A stretch of 64,000 nt of DNA from Nannocystis sp. RBIL2 (GCF_026626745.1 NZ_JAPNJW010000001.1:1098311-1162310), one strand, 5' to 3'. Counted from the first letter of the stretch, positions 43,801 through 52,552 are shown. Notes: a model not told the origin generated them from the sequence alone. Made by a program: numbers and translations.

Positions 43801-44554
43801 CCGCGGTGGTCGCCACCGTCTCGCGCACCGGGTGGATCGCCACCGAGTGGACCTGCCGCAGGCTGCGCTGCGACTCGGGGTCGAACAGGCGCAGGCGCTC
43901 GATGATGTCGTCGTCGAACTCGACCCGCGTGGGGAAGCGGGCGCAGCCGACGAACAGGTCGATCACGCCGCCGCGGACCGCGTAGGTGCCGGGGTCCTCG
44001 ACCACGTCGACGCGGGCGTAGCCGGCCCGCTGCAGCGCCGCGATCGCGTCCTCGCGCGGCAGCTCGTCGCCCTCGTCCCAGCGCGTGCACAGCTCCTGGA
44101 ATTGCGGCGGCGGGATCACCCGCCTTCGCAGCGAACGGACGCTGGCGACGATCAACTTCGGCGGCTCGCTCTGGCTGTCGACCAGGCGGAACAGCGCCGC
44201 CAGCCGCAGCGCCATCGTCCGCGGGTCGGCCGCGGCGTCGGCGTACGGCGAGGTGTCGATCTCGGGCACCACCAGCACCGGGCCGTCGCACGCGTCGCGC
44301 AGCGGGGCGCCGAGGAAGAACGCCGCGTCGCCCGCCAGCGCCCGCGCGCTCGCCTCGTCCGGGGCGACCGCGAACACCGGCGCCTCGGCCCGACTGGCCG
44401 CCATCGCCAGCGCGTAGCCGCGGAACCCGCCGACGGCGCCGACGAGCCGCACGTCGCTGCCCTCGCGCACCGCCGTGAGCACGCGCTCCAGCGGATCGCC
44501 GGGGACGATGGTGCTTGCACGCGGCGGGGTGGTGGACGCGGGACGAGCGGGCAC
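40841..44554 (-). CDS. mfd: Transcription-repair coupling factor Mfd
   Basis: About 1237 aa. Mfd removes RNA polymerase stalled at DNA damage and recruits UvrA. The N-terminal UvrB-like module ([19 protein letters not shown]) is followed by the polymerase-interacting domain ([19 protein letters not shown]). The superfamily 2 translocase comes next: [14 protein letters not shown], Walker [18 protein letters not shown] and [12 protein letters not shown]. The C-terminal D7 autoinhibitory region ends the protein. GTG 44554 was chosen; longer frames overlap the divergent gene. Between modules, ~25 residues ([20 protein letters not shown]) are encoded by a six-core palindromic array. A second pair lies near the C-terminus. 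Confidence 0.95.
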   Translation of the reverse strand: MPARPASTTPPRASTIVPGDPLERVLTAVREGSDVRLVGAVGGFRGYALAMAASRAEAPVFAVAPDEASARALAGDAAFFLGAPLRDACDGPVLVVPEIDTSPYADAAADPRTMALRLAALFRLVDSQSEPPKLIVASVRSLRRRVIPPPQFQELCTRWDEGDELPREDAIAALQRAGYARVDVVEDPGTYAVRGGVIDLFVGCARFPTRVEFDDDIIERLRLFDPESQRSLRQVHSVAIHPVRETVATTAASLRTRVLALADAALAPSSKSRQIVDNLEQGLEFFGVEALTPIFHDAMAPLWDYLPRGTRWVIEEPDALLGVAEEQAQETAEQHGRALAERGVVAPPEQFFVPEADLGRRLRAAPVVLTRLLVEGEAAESSDSGDRSEGAGAKEHAPKGRSKQTGEERPAVWLQVGSNKPLRTALEASRADRSGEAMRPLVDQLRALQAETPSAAGDLGELLPWTVLLVVPGRAQVDRLIGALRGHGLAPEALPPERAPIELRAPTASTRLFVATGELSEGFDYAAARLLVLSELDLFGKSTRRAQSRRRTGLSSLSQLGVGDYVVHLQHGVGRYAGLVQLQLGGAPGDYVQLEYAGGDKLYLPVYRLSEIERYVAAEGKPPKLDKMGGSTFLVKANKVKTEVRQMAEELLQIYAQRESTPGTAYPGPDEYDQSFADSFPFQETVDQETAIDSVQGDLGRARPMDRLICGDVGFGKTEVALRAAFRVAQNGRQVAVLAPTTVLVQQHGITFRERLTPFDLRVEVLNRFSSDRQQKRVIEGIAAGEVDVVIGTHRLLGKDVRFKDLGLLVIDEEQRFGVAQKERFKKFKAQVDVLTMSATPIPRTLHMSLLGLREISMIRTPPVDRLAVRTAIVRIGDAVIEEGITRELARGGQVFYVVPKILGIEEHAVRIRELVPHARVLVAHGQMPEEMLERTMLEFVEHRADVLVSTTIIESGLDIPRANTMFIAHADQFGLAQLYQLRGRVGRSKQRAHCYLMVQALERLAPEARRRLEAIQRHAELGSGFGVAVHDLEIRGAGELLGARQSGQIQAIGFDAYARILQEAVAELRGEPIIKETDPEIAFDAPAYLPEAYVRDVGQRLDLYRRLSAARDRDAVEDVMAEIIDRYGEAPLEAEHLGLVMICKTYGRRLGALAVELKGTRLAVRLGPDTPLSGETAGRLGATTHGKFKLQGDRVVATVPEARGPDRRTQLKVAVAALAELAQIAESKPTAPAKKR
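41020..41041. repeat. In-frame palindromic pair in mfd
   Basis: CGGCTGTC (41020) and GACAGGGG (41034), 14 bp apart, linker TCTCCG. Confidence 0.6.
43336..43413. repeat. Six-core in-frame array in mfd
   Basis: CGCCTGTC (43336), GACCTGCC (43350), GGCATGCT (43364), CACCTGCC (43378), GACCTGTC (43392) and ATCAGATG (43406), exact 14-bp steps. It codes a Ser/Lys/Gly-rich insert between conserved Mfd regions. Confidence 0.8.
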
Positions 44555-44699
44555 GACGGAGCCCGCGGGAGGGTAGCGGCGCCGCCCCGCCCCCGCTACC
44601 CTGCTCGTCGTGTTGCGTCGCACTGCCCTGCGAACCCGCCGTGAGTCTGCGCCGCCGTCCCGCGCCGAAGGTGCGAGTCCCCGTCCGCGGCCGATCACC

Positions 44700-46070
44700 A
44701 TGGCCGCGAGCGACCTCAGCGGCGATCGCCGGACTCGCGGCGTCCGACGCACGATCGCGGCCGTCCCGCTCGCGCTGATCGCCGCCCTCGCCTGCGGTCA
44801 CGGCGCGCCCACCGGCCCGGCGGTGGCCGCCAGCCCGGAGACCACCAGTCCTTCGGGACATGCCCCTCCGGCCAGCTCCTCCGCGACTACCGGCGGCATG
44901 TCGCAGCCGCGGGCCGAGGCGCTCACCAAGAAGATCATGGAGGCGGTGGCCGCCGCCCGCGGCCTGCCGATCACCGGGGGCGTGGCGGTCGAGGTGCTGA
45001 GCCGCGGCGACGTGCGCCTGTTCGCCGAGAAGTCGATGTACGAGCACCACAGCCGCGACGAGATCCGGCTGTTCACCCGCATCGAGGCCAGCCTCGGGGT
45101 GCTGCCGCCCGGCGCTGACGGCGAGCAGATCTTGCTCGACATGCTCGAGCTCGGCGTGATGGGCATCTACGAGCCCAAGAAGAAGGCGATGCTGATCGGC
45201 ACCCACGTCAGCGAGGCGCAGCTCGACATGGTGGTCGGTCACGAGATCGCCCACGGCCTCCAGGACATGCACTTCGACCTGCTGCGGCTGCAGAAGCCGA
45301 TCCCCGGCGACAGCGACGCCGAGACCGCCCGCACCTTCCTGGTCGAGGGCGACGCGCAGGCGGCCTACCTCGCCTGGGTGTCCGGCCCGAGCGGCCTGTC
45401 GGCGATCCCTCCCGAGGTCCTGGCCACCGTCGGCGACCAGGCCCTGAGCCTGTCGTCGATGCTCGACCACCCGATCCTCAACCGCTCGCTGCAGCTGCCC
45501 TACGCCGACGGCGCGGCCACGGTCGCGGCGCTGGTGCGCGAGAAGGGCTGGGCCGCCGTCGACGCGCTCTACCGCGACCTTCCGACCACCAGCGAGCAGA
45601 TGCTGCACGTCGACAAGCTGATCGCCCGCGAGCCGGCCGTGCCCGTGAAGGCCGACCCGAAGGCGCTGGCCGCCGCCCTGCCCGAGCACGCGCTGGTGTG
45701 GCAGGACACCCTCGGCGAGTCGACGCTCCTGTGCATGCTGGCCGACTCGGTGCCGACCAGCGACGCCCGCGCCGCCGCGGCCGGCTGGGGCGGTGACCGC
45801 CTGCTGGTGTTCGACCGCAAGACCGGCCCCGACGTGACGCCGCTGGTGATCGGGATGGTCGCCTGGGACTCCGAGGCCGACGCCCGCGAGTTCGAGGCGG
45901 CTTTTAATAAGTACCTGATGGAGAAGATGCCGACGACGTCGCTGGTCCGCCGCCGCGCCGACCGCGTGCTGTTCGCCACCGGCGTCCCCCAGGGCCTCGG
46001 CGGCGCGCTCGATCCCGCCGCCTGGAACGCCTTCCCGCCGGCACCCCGCGCGAAGGGACAGGCCTCCTAG
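44700..46070 (+). CDS. Zinc metallopeptidase lipoprotein (HEXXH)
   Basis: About 456 aa. The signal region VRRTIAAVPLALIAALAC ends in a lipobox Cys. The active site VVGHEIAHGLQD is a HEXXH zinc motif; the downstream LVEGDAQAAYLAW supplies a candidate third ligand Glu, as in gluzincins. No propeptide is obvious. The Ser/Thr/Pro-rich stretch after the lipobox (SPSGHAPPAS) is encoded by a palindromic array (44843-44878), and the last residues and TAG stop fall in another (46057-46134). ATG 44700 gives a positively charged signal N-region. Divergent from mfd, sharing a ~145-bp promoter region. Substrate unknown. Confidence 0.8.
   Translation: MAASDLSGDRRTRGVRRTIAAVPLALIAALACGHGAPTGPAVAASPETTSPSGHAPPASSSATTGGMSQPRAEALTKKIMEAVAAARGLPITGGVAVEVLSRGDVRLFAEKSMYEHHSRDEIRLFTRIEASLGVLPPGADGEQILLDMLELGVMGIYEPKKKAMLIGTHVSEAQLDMVVGHEIAHGLQDMHFDLLRLQKPIPGDSDAETARTFLVEGDAQAAYLAWVSGPSGLSAIPPEVLATVGDQALSLSSMLDHPILNRSLQLPYADGAATVAALVREKGWAAVDALYRDLPTTSEQMLHVDKLIAREPAVPVKADPKALAAALPEHALVWQDTLGESTLLCMLADSVPTSDARAAAAGWGGDRLLVFDRKTGPDVTPLVIGMVAWDSEADAREFEAAFNKYLMEKMPTTSLVRRRADRVLFATGVPQGLGGALDPAAWNAFPPAPRAKGQAS
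44843..44878. repeat. In-frame array in metallopeptidase gene
   Basis: CACCAGTC (44843), GACATGCC (44857) and GCCAGCTC (44871), 14-bp period. GTCC-TTCG-GGAC at its start is a UUCG-type tetraloop hairpin. Confidence 0.7.
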
Positions 46071-46134
46071 GACAGGTCCCCGAGGCCATGCTCTTTGGGA
46101 CATGTGCTTCAGGGCATGTCTCAAAGAGCAGCGC
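46057..46134. repeat. Array of five to six cores spanning metallopeptidase stop
   Basis: GACAGGCC (46057), GACAGGTC (46071), GCCATGCT (46085), GACATGTG (46099) and GGCATGTC (46113), then AGCAGCGC at 46127; every step is 14 bp. The TAG stop (46068-46070) is in the first linker. Confidence 0.8.
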
Positions 46135-46231
46135 TCGGCCGACGATCGCGCCGGCGCCGAGACCGTGCGTGCTGCTCTCGGCGCGCCGCATCGTCCACGA
46201 CCCGCTGCCCCGGGCACGGACCCGCCCGCAG

Positions 46232-46960
46232 TCAGGCCTCGGCCTCGTCGCCGTGGCGCAGCTTCCGCTCGCGCTCCCAGGCCAAGTACCACTCCTTGCC
46301 GAGCGTCCGCCGCGGCCTCCCGTAGGGCCGGTCGGTGAGGGCGAGGCCGGCGATCCGGTCGGTGCGGAAGTGGCGGAACGCGGCGCGGAGGCAGCACCAG
46401 GCGGCGACGATCTGCTTGCCCTCGTAGTAGGCGATCTGCACCGGCCAGATGTCGCGCTCGCTGGTGCGGCCGCCCTCGTCCGCGTAGCGCAGCGCCAGCG
46501 CCCGCTCCTGCCGCATGGCCTGGCGCACGAGCCCGAGCACCGGCACCGGCGCGGCCTCGCCGCGCAGGACCACGGGCCACAGGCCGAGGTCGTCGATGCG
46601 CCCGCGCAGGTCGTCGGGCGACGCAGTGGCGATCTTGGCGAGGGCGTTCCTGGCGGCCCCGGCGAGCCCTTCGTCGGCCTGCCCCCCGACCCACCGTGCG
46701 CCCAGTACCAGCGCCTCGAGCTCCTCGGCAGTGAACATCAGCGGCGGCAAGAAGAAGCCGGCGCGCAACACGTAGCCGACCCCGGCCTCGCCGTCGATCG
46801 GCGCGCCGAGGCCGATCAGCGTCTGCACGTCGCGGTAGAGCGTCCGCACCGAGACTCCCTGCTCCTCCGCCAGCTGCGCCGCAGTGACCGGGTGGCGATG
46901 CCGGCGAAGCGCGTCCATCACCGCGAAGAGCCGCTGCGTCCTGTCCATCGCCGCGACCAT
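46232..46960 (-). CDS. WYL-domain transcriptional regulator
   Basis: About 242 aa. A DeoR/HTH_11-type winged helix (LFAVMDALRRHRHPVTAAQLAEEQGVSVRTLYRDV) is followed by a WYL domain (IWPVQIAYYEGKQIVAAWCCLRAAFRHFRTDRI) and a short C-terminal extension. YafY-like regulators of this kind respond to ligands, sometimes oligonucleotides, and repress neighbours. The start is ATG 46960 or ATG 46948; no clear ribosome site. The upstream region shared with the divergent esterase contains a set of direct repeats that could be its operator. Confidence 0.88.
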   Translation of the reverse strand: MVAAMDRTQRLFAVMDALRRHRHPVTAAQLAEEQGVSVRTLYRDVQTLIGLGAPIDGEAGVGYVLRAGFFLPPLMFTAEELEALVLGARWVGGQADEGLAGAARNALAKIATASPDDLRGRIDDLGLWPVVLRGEAAPVPVLGLVRQAMRQERALALRYADEGGRTSERDIWPVQIAYYEGKQIVAAWCCLRAAFRHFRTDRIAGLALTDRPYGRPRRTLGKEWYLAWERERKLRHGDEAEA

Positions 46961-47356
46961 CGCAAAAAGGCCGCCAGTCTGTCGAGAGCGCCGCAGCCCG
47001 CGGACTGACGGCCAACGCAGCCTCCCGGAGCCGACACGGCTCAGCCGGCGAGCCGGAGATTCGCCCGCGCCGGCCTACTGGCGAGCCGCAGGTTCGTCCT
47101 CGGCGACGCCGTCGCGTCAGCGACCGCAGCTTCGCCGTGCCGACGCCGTCGCATGGCGACCGCAGCTTCGCCCATGAGCCAGGGTTTTCGCGGGGTATGG
47201 CGCGATCGGTCGGCGCGTCCGCGCCGCGGGGCCGCGCGATCGCCGACATGCCCGTCCACGGGCGTCTGCGGCCGCTTTTCCGCGATGTGAGGAGAAACGC
47301 CGGACGGACGCGTGCCGACCCGCGGCATCCGACTATGCACTCTTCAGGAGAGCGTC
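46961..47356. other. Divergent intergenic region with direct repeats
   Basis: 396 bp between the WYL regulator and the esterase. It contains the ~36-bp-spaced repeats at 47048-47172; nothing else was recognised. Confidence 0.4.
47048..47172. repeat. Four direct repeats at ~36-bp spacing
   Basis: Units GCGAGCCGGAGATTCGCC (47048), GCGAGCCGCAGGTTCGTC (47081), GCGACCGCAGCTTCGCC (47120) and again at 47156. Spacings are 33, 39 and 36 bp. The last two units are identical over 17 bp. Candidate regulator binding sites or a decayed tandem repeat. Confidence 0.6.
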
Positions 47357-48130
47357 ATGGCCACGCACGTCATCTACAAACTCGGCCCGTTCAGCCTGCC
47401 CAAGTTCGCCGGCGAGCGTCACGTCCGCGTCTATCTCCCCACGGAGCGGTCGGACGCGCCGCTGCCGGTGCTCTACATCTTCGACGGGCAGAACATCTTC
47501 CACGACGACCCTTCGATGTGCGGAGGTTGGTACCTGCACCACGCCGCCCACGACCTGCACGCCATCGGCAAGCCAGCCCCCGTGATCGTCGGCATCGATC
47601 ACGGCGGGGCCGATCGGATCCACGAATTGTCGCCGTTCGCGTGGGAGGACAGCCGCGGCGAGGCCGACCACCTGATCGACTGGGTGACGGACGAGCTGGC
47701 GCCGCGGATCCAGCGCGAATTCACGGTCCGCAGCGACGCGCCCGGGACCGCGATCGGCGGCTCGTCGATGGGCGGGCTAGCCGCGCTTTACGCCCACTTC
47801 CGCCGCCCCGACGTGTTCGGCGCCGCCCTGTGTATGTCGCCCTCGCTGTGGGTCGCCGAGCGCCAGATCTACGACAAGCTGTCCGAGTTCTCGCGCCCCG
47901 CGCCCTCGCGGATCTACGTCGACGCCGGCGCCCACGAGGGCGACATGCTGTCCGACGCCGAACGCCTGGTCGCCCAGCTCCGCTCCGCCGGCTACGGCGA
48001 CGACGAGCTCATGTGGCGCCCCGATCCCTACGGCGCCCACTCCGAGCACCACTGGCGCAAGCGCGCCCCCGAGGCCCTCGAGTGGCTGTTCACCGCGCGC
48101 GCCGACGCCGAGGCCCGCGACGCCGCCTGA
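47357..48130 (+). CDS. Putative esterase (esterase D / enterochelin-esterase-like)
   Basis: About 257 aa, cytoplasmic. Alpha/beta-hydrolase of the PF00756 type: VLYIFDGQNIFHDD, VIVGIDHGGADR, then the nucleophile elbow GGSSMGGLAALY with Ser, CMSPSLWVAE, and a terminal DPYGAHSEHHW containing the likely catalytic His. ATG 47357 has GGAG seven bases upstream. Substrate unknown; relatives hydrolyse carboxylic or siderophore esters. Divergent from the WYL regulator, which may control it. Confidence 0.85.
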   Translation: MATHVIYKLGPFSLPKFAGERHVRVYLPTERSDAPLPVLYIFDGQNIFHDDPSMCGGWYLHHAAHDLHAIGKPAPVIVGIDHGGADRIHELSPFAWEDSRGEADHLIDWVTDELAPRIQREFTVRSDAPGTAIGGSSMGGLAALYAHFRRPDVFGAALCMSPSLWVAERQIYDKLSEFSRPAPSRIYVDAGAHEGDMLSDAERLVAQLRSAGYGDDELMWRPDPYGAHSEHHWRKRAPEALEWLFTARADAEARDAA

Positions 48131-48162
48131 GCCGACCGACCTTGGGTCGCGCAACCTCTCGG

Positions 48163-48240
48163 GACATGTCCTTCACGGCATGTCCCATCGAACATTTTTG
48201 AAGGGACATGTCCGATTCGACATGTCCTCTCATGACATTC
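48163..48240. repeat. Six-core palindromic array after esterase
   Basis: GACATGTC (48163), GGCATGTC (48177), AACATTTT (48191), GACATGTC (48205) and GACATGTC (48219) at 14-bp steps, then TGACATTC one base out of phase. Confidence 0.8.
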
Positions 48241-48555
48241 AGCGAACGGACCTCCGCTCCCGCTCGTGACCTCGCCGTGCATCTGCGAGCGGCAGCGTCG
48301 GCTCTCGACCGCGGGCCCTGTATTCTCGCCTCTCCGCGCGGTAGCGACCCGTTTCGCGCGTGAACAGGCCGCCGTTTGGCCGCGCGCGTGGAGGTTCGTG
48401 AGTTCCGCCGCGAGCGGGCCCCGGATCTCGGCTCCGCCGCCCGTCCCCGCCTTCAGGAGAGCTCCCGGAGGACGGGGGCCGGGGCGCCCTGGCACCGAGT
48501 TCCGCAGACCGAGGCAATTCTCGTCGAGGAGGACGCCGGCCCGCACGAAGGTCGA

Positions 48556-48591
48556 GGACTGTCCGAGGGGACAGGGCGCCCCGGACACCGG
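48556..48591. repeat. Palindromic array (3 cores, degenerate)
   Basis: GGACTGTC (48556), GACAGGGC (48570) and GACACCGG (48584) in 14-bp phase. Confidence 0.55.
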
Positions 48592-48715
48592 CCCCGCGAC
48601 CCTCGCCGCGCATCGATCCGGGGCCCGCTCGCGGCGTGCGATCGCCGTCGCGTCACCCACGTCCCGCCCGGTCGTGCCCCCGCGCTAGCAAGCCAGGCGA
48701 CCCGCAGCGTCACTG

Positions 48716-48732
48716 CTGACACGGGTTGTCAG
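48716..48732. promoter_or_regulatory. Operator-like palindrome upstream of epoxide hydrolase
   Basis: CTGACA-CGGGT-TGTCAG, a perfect 6-5-6 inverted repeat about 57 bp before the start codon. The cognate regulator is unknown. Confidence 0.45.
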
Positions 48733-48789
48733 GAGGGGTGGAGCACCTTCGCAGGCAGGCAAGAGCAACCCGCCGCCAAGGAGCCCACC

Positions 48790-49920
48790 ATGACCCTCAC
48801 GCCCTTCACCCTCTCCGTGCCCGAGGCCCAGCTCGTCGACCTGCGCGAGCGCCTGGCCATGACCCGTTTCCCGAGCGAGCTCCCCGAAGTCGGCTGGGAG
48901 CGCGGCCCCTCCCTTGCCGTCGTGCGCGACCTGTGCCGCTACTGGCAGCACGGCTTCGACTGGCGCGCAGTCGAGGCCGCCCTCAACCGTCACCCGCAGT
49001 ACATCGCCGACATCGACGGCCAGCCGATCCACCTCCTCCACGTCCGCTCGCCGCACCCCGAGGCCCGGCCGCTCCTCCTGATCCACGGCTGGCCTGGCAC
49101 CGTCCTCGAGTACGTCCACCTGATCGACGCCCTCACCGATCCGGTCGCCCACGGCGGGCGGCCCGAGGACGCCTTCCACCTCGTCCTGCCCTCCGTGCCC
49201 GGCTTCGGCTTCGCCGGCCCGACCCGCGACAAGGGCTGGAGCCCCGAGCGCGTCGCCCGGGCCTTCGTCCAGCTCATGGTCGAGCTCGGCTACGAGCGTT
49301 TCGGCGTCCACGGCAACGACTTCGGCTCGATCGCCGGCCGCGAGATCGCCCTGTTCGCGCCCGAGCGGCTCATCGGCGCCCACGTCACCCAGTTCTTCGC
49401 CTTCCCCTCCGGCGACCCCGAGGAGTTCGCCGCGCTCACCCCCGACGATCACGAGCGGCTCGCCGAGCTCGCGCTGTTCGGCGAGCGCGACGGTTACAAC
49501 CAGATCATGGGCAAGCGCCCGCAGGCCCTGGCCTACGCGCTGAACGACTCGCCCGCGGGCCTCTTGGCGTGGAACCTCGACCTCCTGCTCACCTTCGGCG
49601 ATCGCCCGCACCAGCTCACGCCCGACCAGATCCTCGCCGGCGTCACGATCTTCTGGCTGACCCAGACCGCCGGCTCCGCCGCCGCGCTCTACTTCGAGGC
49701 CGGGCGGTCCGGCGCGTGGGAGAAGCCCGACCGGACCACCGCGCCGATGGGCGTCTCCGTGTTTCGCCACGACTTTCGCTCGGTCCGCCGGTTCGCCGAG
49801 CGCTACCACGAGCGCATCGTCTTCTGGGCCGAGCACGACCGCGGCGGGCACTTCGCCTCGCTCGAGGTCCCCGAGCTGCTCCTCGCCGACCTGCGCGCCT
49901 TCTTCGCCGCGCTGCGCTGA
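48790..49920 (+). CDS. Epoxide hydrolase (EHN family)
   Basis: About 376 aa. It has the N-terminal epoxide-hydrolase domain (FTLSVPEAQLVDLRERLAM, then FDWRAVEAALN) and an alpha/beta-hydrolase core: oxyanion LIHGWPGTVLEY, SVPGFGFAGP, nucleophile elbow GVHGNDFGSIAG with Asp, and AEHDRGGHFASLEVP with the catalytic His. It would open epoxides to diols, in detoxification or secondary metabolism. ATG 48790 has AAGGAG upstream. Its last ~80 bp are repeated just after the stop. Confidence 0.9.
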   Translation: MTLTPFTLSVPEAQLVDLRERLAMTRFPSELPEVGWERGPSLAVVRDLCRYWQHGFDWRAVEAALNRHPQYIADIDGQPIHLLHVRSPHPEARPLLLIHGWPGTVLEYVHLIDALTDPVAHGGRPEDAFHLVLPSVPGFGFAGPTRDKGWSPERVARAFVQLMVELGYERFGVHGNDFGSIAGREIALFAPERLIGAHVTQFFAFPSGDPEEFAALTPDDHERLAELALFGERDGYNQIMGKRPQALAYALNDSPAGLLAWNLDLLLTFGDRPHQLTPDQILAGVTIFWLTQTAGSAAALYFEAGRSGAWEKPDRTTAPMGVSVFRHDFRSVRRFAERYHERIVFWAEHDRGGHFASLEVPELLLADLRAFFAALR

Positions 49921-50040
49921 CGCTCGCCACGGCGGCCGCGGACCGAAGTGCCGCCTCGCTCGCGACCCCCGAGCGGCTCGCCGACCCGCGCGCCTTCTTC
50001 GCCGCGCTGCGCCGACACTCGCCACGGGCGCGGACCCAAG
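49869..50040 (+). repeat. Tandem duplication of the epoxide hydrolase gene end
   Basis: The segment 49869-49949, including the codons for LADLRAFFAALR and the bases after the stop, recurs with changes at 49966-50040 (CCGCGCGCCTTCTTCGCCGC shared). In the copy the stop TGA is CGA. Confidence 0.7.
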
Positions 50041-50389
50041 CGCGCCCGGCAGGCGCCGCCGCGGGCGCCCCGGCGGCGTTTTCCGCCTCCGTCCTCGCCG
50101 GGCCCGGCGGCCGCGGCTAGAATCGGCCGGACGTGTCGCCCGCTCGCCGCGCCCCCGGGACCGCCCTGCTCCGCTCGCTCGCGCCCGCGCGTGATCGCGG
50201 CGGGGGGCGCCCGCCGGGCTCGTGGCTGGCCTCGCTATCAGCGTCGACCGGGCCGCTCACGGGCCGCCCGTCCTTCGTGAAATGGCCGATGCGCCAGGTC
50301 TCTTGCGACATGTCCGTACGGACATCCCGACGAACCCCGCGCTCCGCGGCTCGTCCCGCCCCCTGCGCGCCCCCGACGCGAGGTGTCCG
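49921..50389. other. Intergenic region with gene-end duplicate and repeat array
   Basis: 469 bp: the duplicated hydrolase tail (to 50040), then no gene, then a palindromic array at 50293-50328. Confidence 0.4.
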
Positions 50390-50421
50390 ATGAGCCAGGT
50401 CCCCCGCGACATGTCCGAACG
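50293..50421. repeat. Two palindromic arrays 101 bp apart flanking a start codon
   Basis: Array 1: GCCAGGTC (50293), GACATGTC (50307), GACATCCC (50321). Array 2: GCCAGGTC (50394), GACATGTC (50408). Both show 14-bp steps. Array 2 encodes residues 2-11 of the coiled-coil protein, so the two look like copies of one segment. Confidence 0.75.
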
Positions 50422-52336
50422 CGCAGCCACTGCCGCGCCGAGGGTCACCCGCCTGGTGCGGGCCGCCGCTCGCCGCGAGCGCATCGCCGACGCCGCGGCC
50501 CTGCTCACCCGCGTCGCCTTGCCGCTCGGCTGCGCGATCGCGGCGGTCGCCATCGTCGCTAACCGCCGCCTCGACGCCCCCGCCTGGCTGGCCTGGCTCG
50601 GCCTCGCCCCGGCCGTCGTCGTGCTCGTCTACGCGGCCGTTCGCCGGACCCGGCCGCGGCGGGTCGCGCGACGGATCGACGCCCACTACGGCCTCCACGA
50701 CCTGATCGGCAACGCGCTCGAGTTCGCGGGCAGCCCCGCGACCCGCGACCCCGAGGCCGCCGACCTGATGGCCCTGCACGTCGCCGACGCCGAGGCGGCC
50801 GCGCCCGCGATCGACCCGCGCCCGGTCGTCCCGCTGCGCCCGCCCGGGCTGCGCGCGCACGACTTCGCCGCGGTGGCCCTGCTCGCGCTGGCGACCCTGG
50901 TCCCGCGCCCGCCGCCGCCGGAGCTCGAGGACGATGTCCCTCCGGACATGCCCCCCGAGACAGCCCAGGCCGCGGCCAAGAAGCCGCCCGCCGATCGGGT
51001 CCTGGCCGAGCCGCTGCGCGAGGACCTGCGCGCGCTCAAGGAGGGCGAGGACCGGGCCGCCGCGCTGGCCGAGCGGATGCTGCAGATCCTCGACGCCTAC
51101 GGGCGCGGCGAGCTCGACCGCGAGGCCGCGTACGCCCAGCTCGAGGAGCTCGACAAGTCGCTGGCCGAGGCCGAGGCCGACCTCGAGGCGCGCATGGAAG
51201 AAGATCCGGCGGTGCTGGCCGAGGGCGTGCGCCAGCTGTCGGAGGCGCTGAAGCAGGAAGAGATCACGCAGGACGCGGCCGAGGCGCTGGCGCGCGGCGA
51301 CGGCGACCAGGCCGAGAAGTCGCTGGCCGACGCGGAGGCCGAGGCCGAGGCGAGCGACGAGGCCGAGCGCTCGCTGCAGCGCGCGATGCAGCAGGCCGAG
51401 AAGGCGCTCGGCAAGGCGGCCGGCGAGAACACCGACACCGCGTCGCAGCTGGCCGAGGCCGAGCGCCGGCTCAAGCGCCAGCAGGAGCAGCCCGCCGCCG
51501 ACCCCGAGGAGCAGGAGCGCCGGCTGAAGAAGCAGCAGCAGAAGGTCGAGGAGCTGCGCCGCCAGCACGAGCGCGAGAAGGCGGCCCAGCGCAAGCTCGA
51601 CGAGCTGCGCCGCCAGGCCAACGACGCTCAGAAGGGCCAGCAGGGCTCGCAGCAGAAGAAGCGCGCGCTCGAGCAGCTGCGCCGCGGGGCCGGCGACGCC
51701 GCCCGCAAGGCCTCACAGTCGCGCCGCCTCGGCCAGGCCCGCGACGACCTCGAGGAGGCCAAGAGCTTCATGCGCCGCGCCGGCCAGGGCGGCGAGCAGG
51801 ACGACAAGCGCAAGCAGCAGATGCAGAAGTTCGCCAAGGCGGCCAAGGGCAAGCGCGGCGACAAGAAGGAAGGCCCGACCATGCTGGTCGAGGGCGACCT
51901 CGGCGACGGCGAGCCGTCGATGCAGATGGAGGGTGACTCGGGCGGCGACCCGCAAGACAGCGGCGACGGCGGCGACCCGCAAGACAGCGGCGACTCGGGC
52001 GGCGACGGCCAGGACAGCCAGGGCCAGGACTCCGCCGGCGACGGCCAGGCCCAGGGCGACGGCATGGGCCAGGGCTCGGCGGAAGCGCTCGGCGACCCCA
52101 CCGGCCTCAAGGTCAAGCCGAAGGACGTCCGCGTCGACCCCAAGCAGGGCAAGGGCACCACCAAGGCGGAGATCATCAAGACCGCCAGCCAGGAAGGCTT
52201 CGCCTCGGCGCCCTACCGCGACATGTACCGCGACTACAAGTCGTTCGCCCAGAGCACGCTCGACAGCGAGGCCCTGCCGGCCGAGCAGCGCCGCCGCGTC
52301 AAGCGCTACTTCCAGATGATCCAGCCGCGCAAGTGA
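50390..52336 (+). CDS. Large coiled-coil membrane protein
   Basis: About 648 aa. Two N-terminal membrane helices (LLTRVALPLGCAIAAVAIVA, WLAWLGLAPAVVVLVYAAV) and a third near 160 (FAAVALLALATLVP) are followed by a very long charged coiled coil (~190-480) rich in Glu, Gln, Lys and Arg. Then comes a Gly/Asp/Gln repeat stretch (DPQDSGDGGDPQDSGD) and a conserved-looking end (EGFASAPYRDMYRDYKSFAQ). The layout recalls DUF4175-like proteins found near MoxR/VWA modules, but no such neighbours are present. ATG 50390 follows GAGG; its first codons lie in a repeat array. Its 3' end is partly duplicated downstream. Confidence 0.65.
   Translation: MSQVPRDMSERAATAAPRVTRLVRAAARRERIADAAALLTRVALPLGCAIAAVAIVANRRLDAPAWLAWLGLAPAVVVLVYAAVRRTRPRRVARRIDAHYGLHDLIGNALEFAGSPATRDPEAADLMALHVADAEAAAPAIDPRPVVPLRPPGLRAHDFAAVALLALATLVPRPPPPELEDDVPPDMPPETAQAAAKKPPADRVLAEPLREDLRALKEGEDRAAALAERMLQILDAYGRGELDREAAYAQLEELDKSLAEAEADLEARMEEDPAVLAEGVRQLSEALKQEEITQDAAEALARGDGDQAEKSLADAEAEAEASDEAERSLQRAMQQAEKALGKAAGENTDTASQLAEAERRLKRQQEQPAADPEEQERRLKKQQQKVEELRRQHEREKAAQRKLDELRRQANDAQKGQQGSQQKKRALEQLRRGAGDAARKASQSRRLGQARDDLEEAKSFMRRAGQGGEQDDKRKQQMQKFAKAAKGKRGDKKEGPTMLVEGDLGDGEPSMQMEGDSGGDPQDSGDGGDPQDSGDSGGDGQDSQGQDSAGDGQAQGDGMGQGSAEALGDPTGLKVKPKDVRVDPKQGKGTTKAEIIKTASQEGFASAPYRDMYRDYKSFAQSTLDSEALPAEQRRRVKRYFQMIQPRK
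50931..50966. repeat. In-frame array in coiled-coil gene
   Basis: ACGATGTC (50931), GACATGCC (50945) and GACAGCCC (50959), 14-bp steps. Encodes DVPPDMPPETAQ between the third membrane helix and the coiled coil. Confidence 0.7.
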
Positions 52337-52478
52337 TGGGCATGGCCCAGAGGACATGTCGTGCGCGACATGTCGCCTCGGACATCCACAGCCAGGAAGG
52401 CTTCGCCTCTGCGCCCTACCTCCGGCCGAGCAGCGCCGCCGCGTCAAGCGCTACTTCCAGATGATCCAGCCGCGCAAG
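52186..52478 (+). repeat. Duplicated 3' end of coiled-coil gene with internal deletion
   Basis: 52186-52217 matches 52389-52420, and 52277-52333 matches 52422-52478 almost perfectly; 59 bp between the two blocks are missing from the copy. The similarity continues into the flanking palindromic arrays (52339 and 52484). Confidence 0.85.
52339..52388. repeat. Four-core array after coiled-coil gene
   Basis: GGCATGGC (52339), GACATGTC (52353), GACATGTC (52367) and GACATCCA (52381), 14-bp steps. The duplicated gene end begins at the very next base (52389). Confidence 0.85.
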
Positions 52479-52483
52479 GGATA

Positions 52484-52552
52484 GGCATGGCCCGCAGGCA
52501 TGTCGTTCGAGACATGTCTCATCGGACATGCTCGACAGGACATGCCACGAAG
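52484..52552. repeat. Five-core array after duplicated gene end
   Basis: GGCATGGC (52484), GGCATGTC (52497, one base short), GACATGTC (52511), GACATGCT (52525) and GACATGCC (52539). Confidence 0.8.

Larger units (their letters stand above)
48241..48789. other. Gene-free region before epoxide hydrolase
   Basis: About 550 bp with no convincing gene. It holds a weak palindromic array at 48556-48591 and the operator-like palindrome at 48716-48732. Confidence 0.4.
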
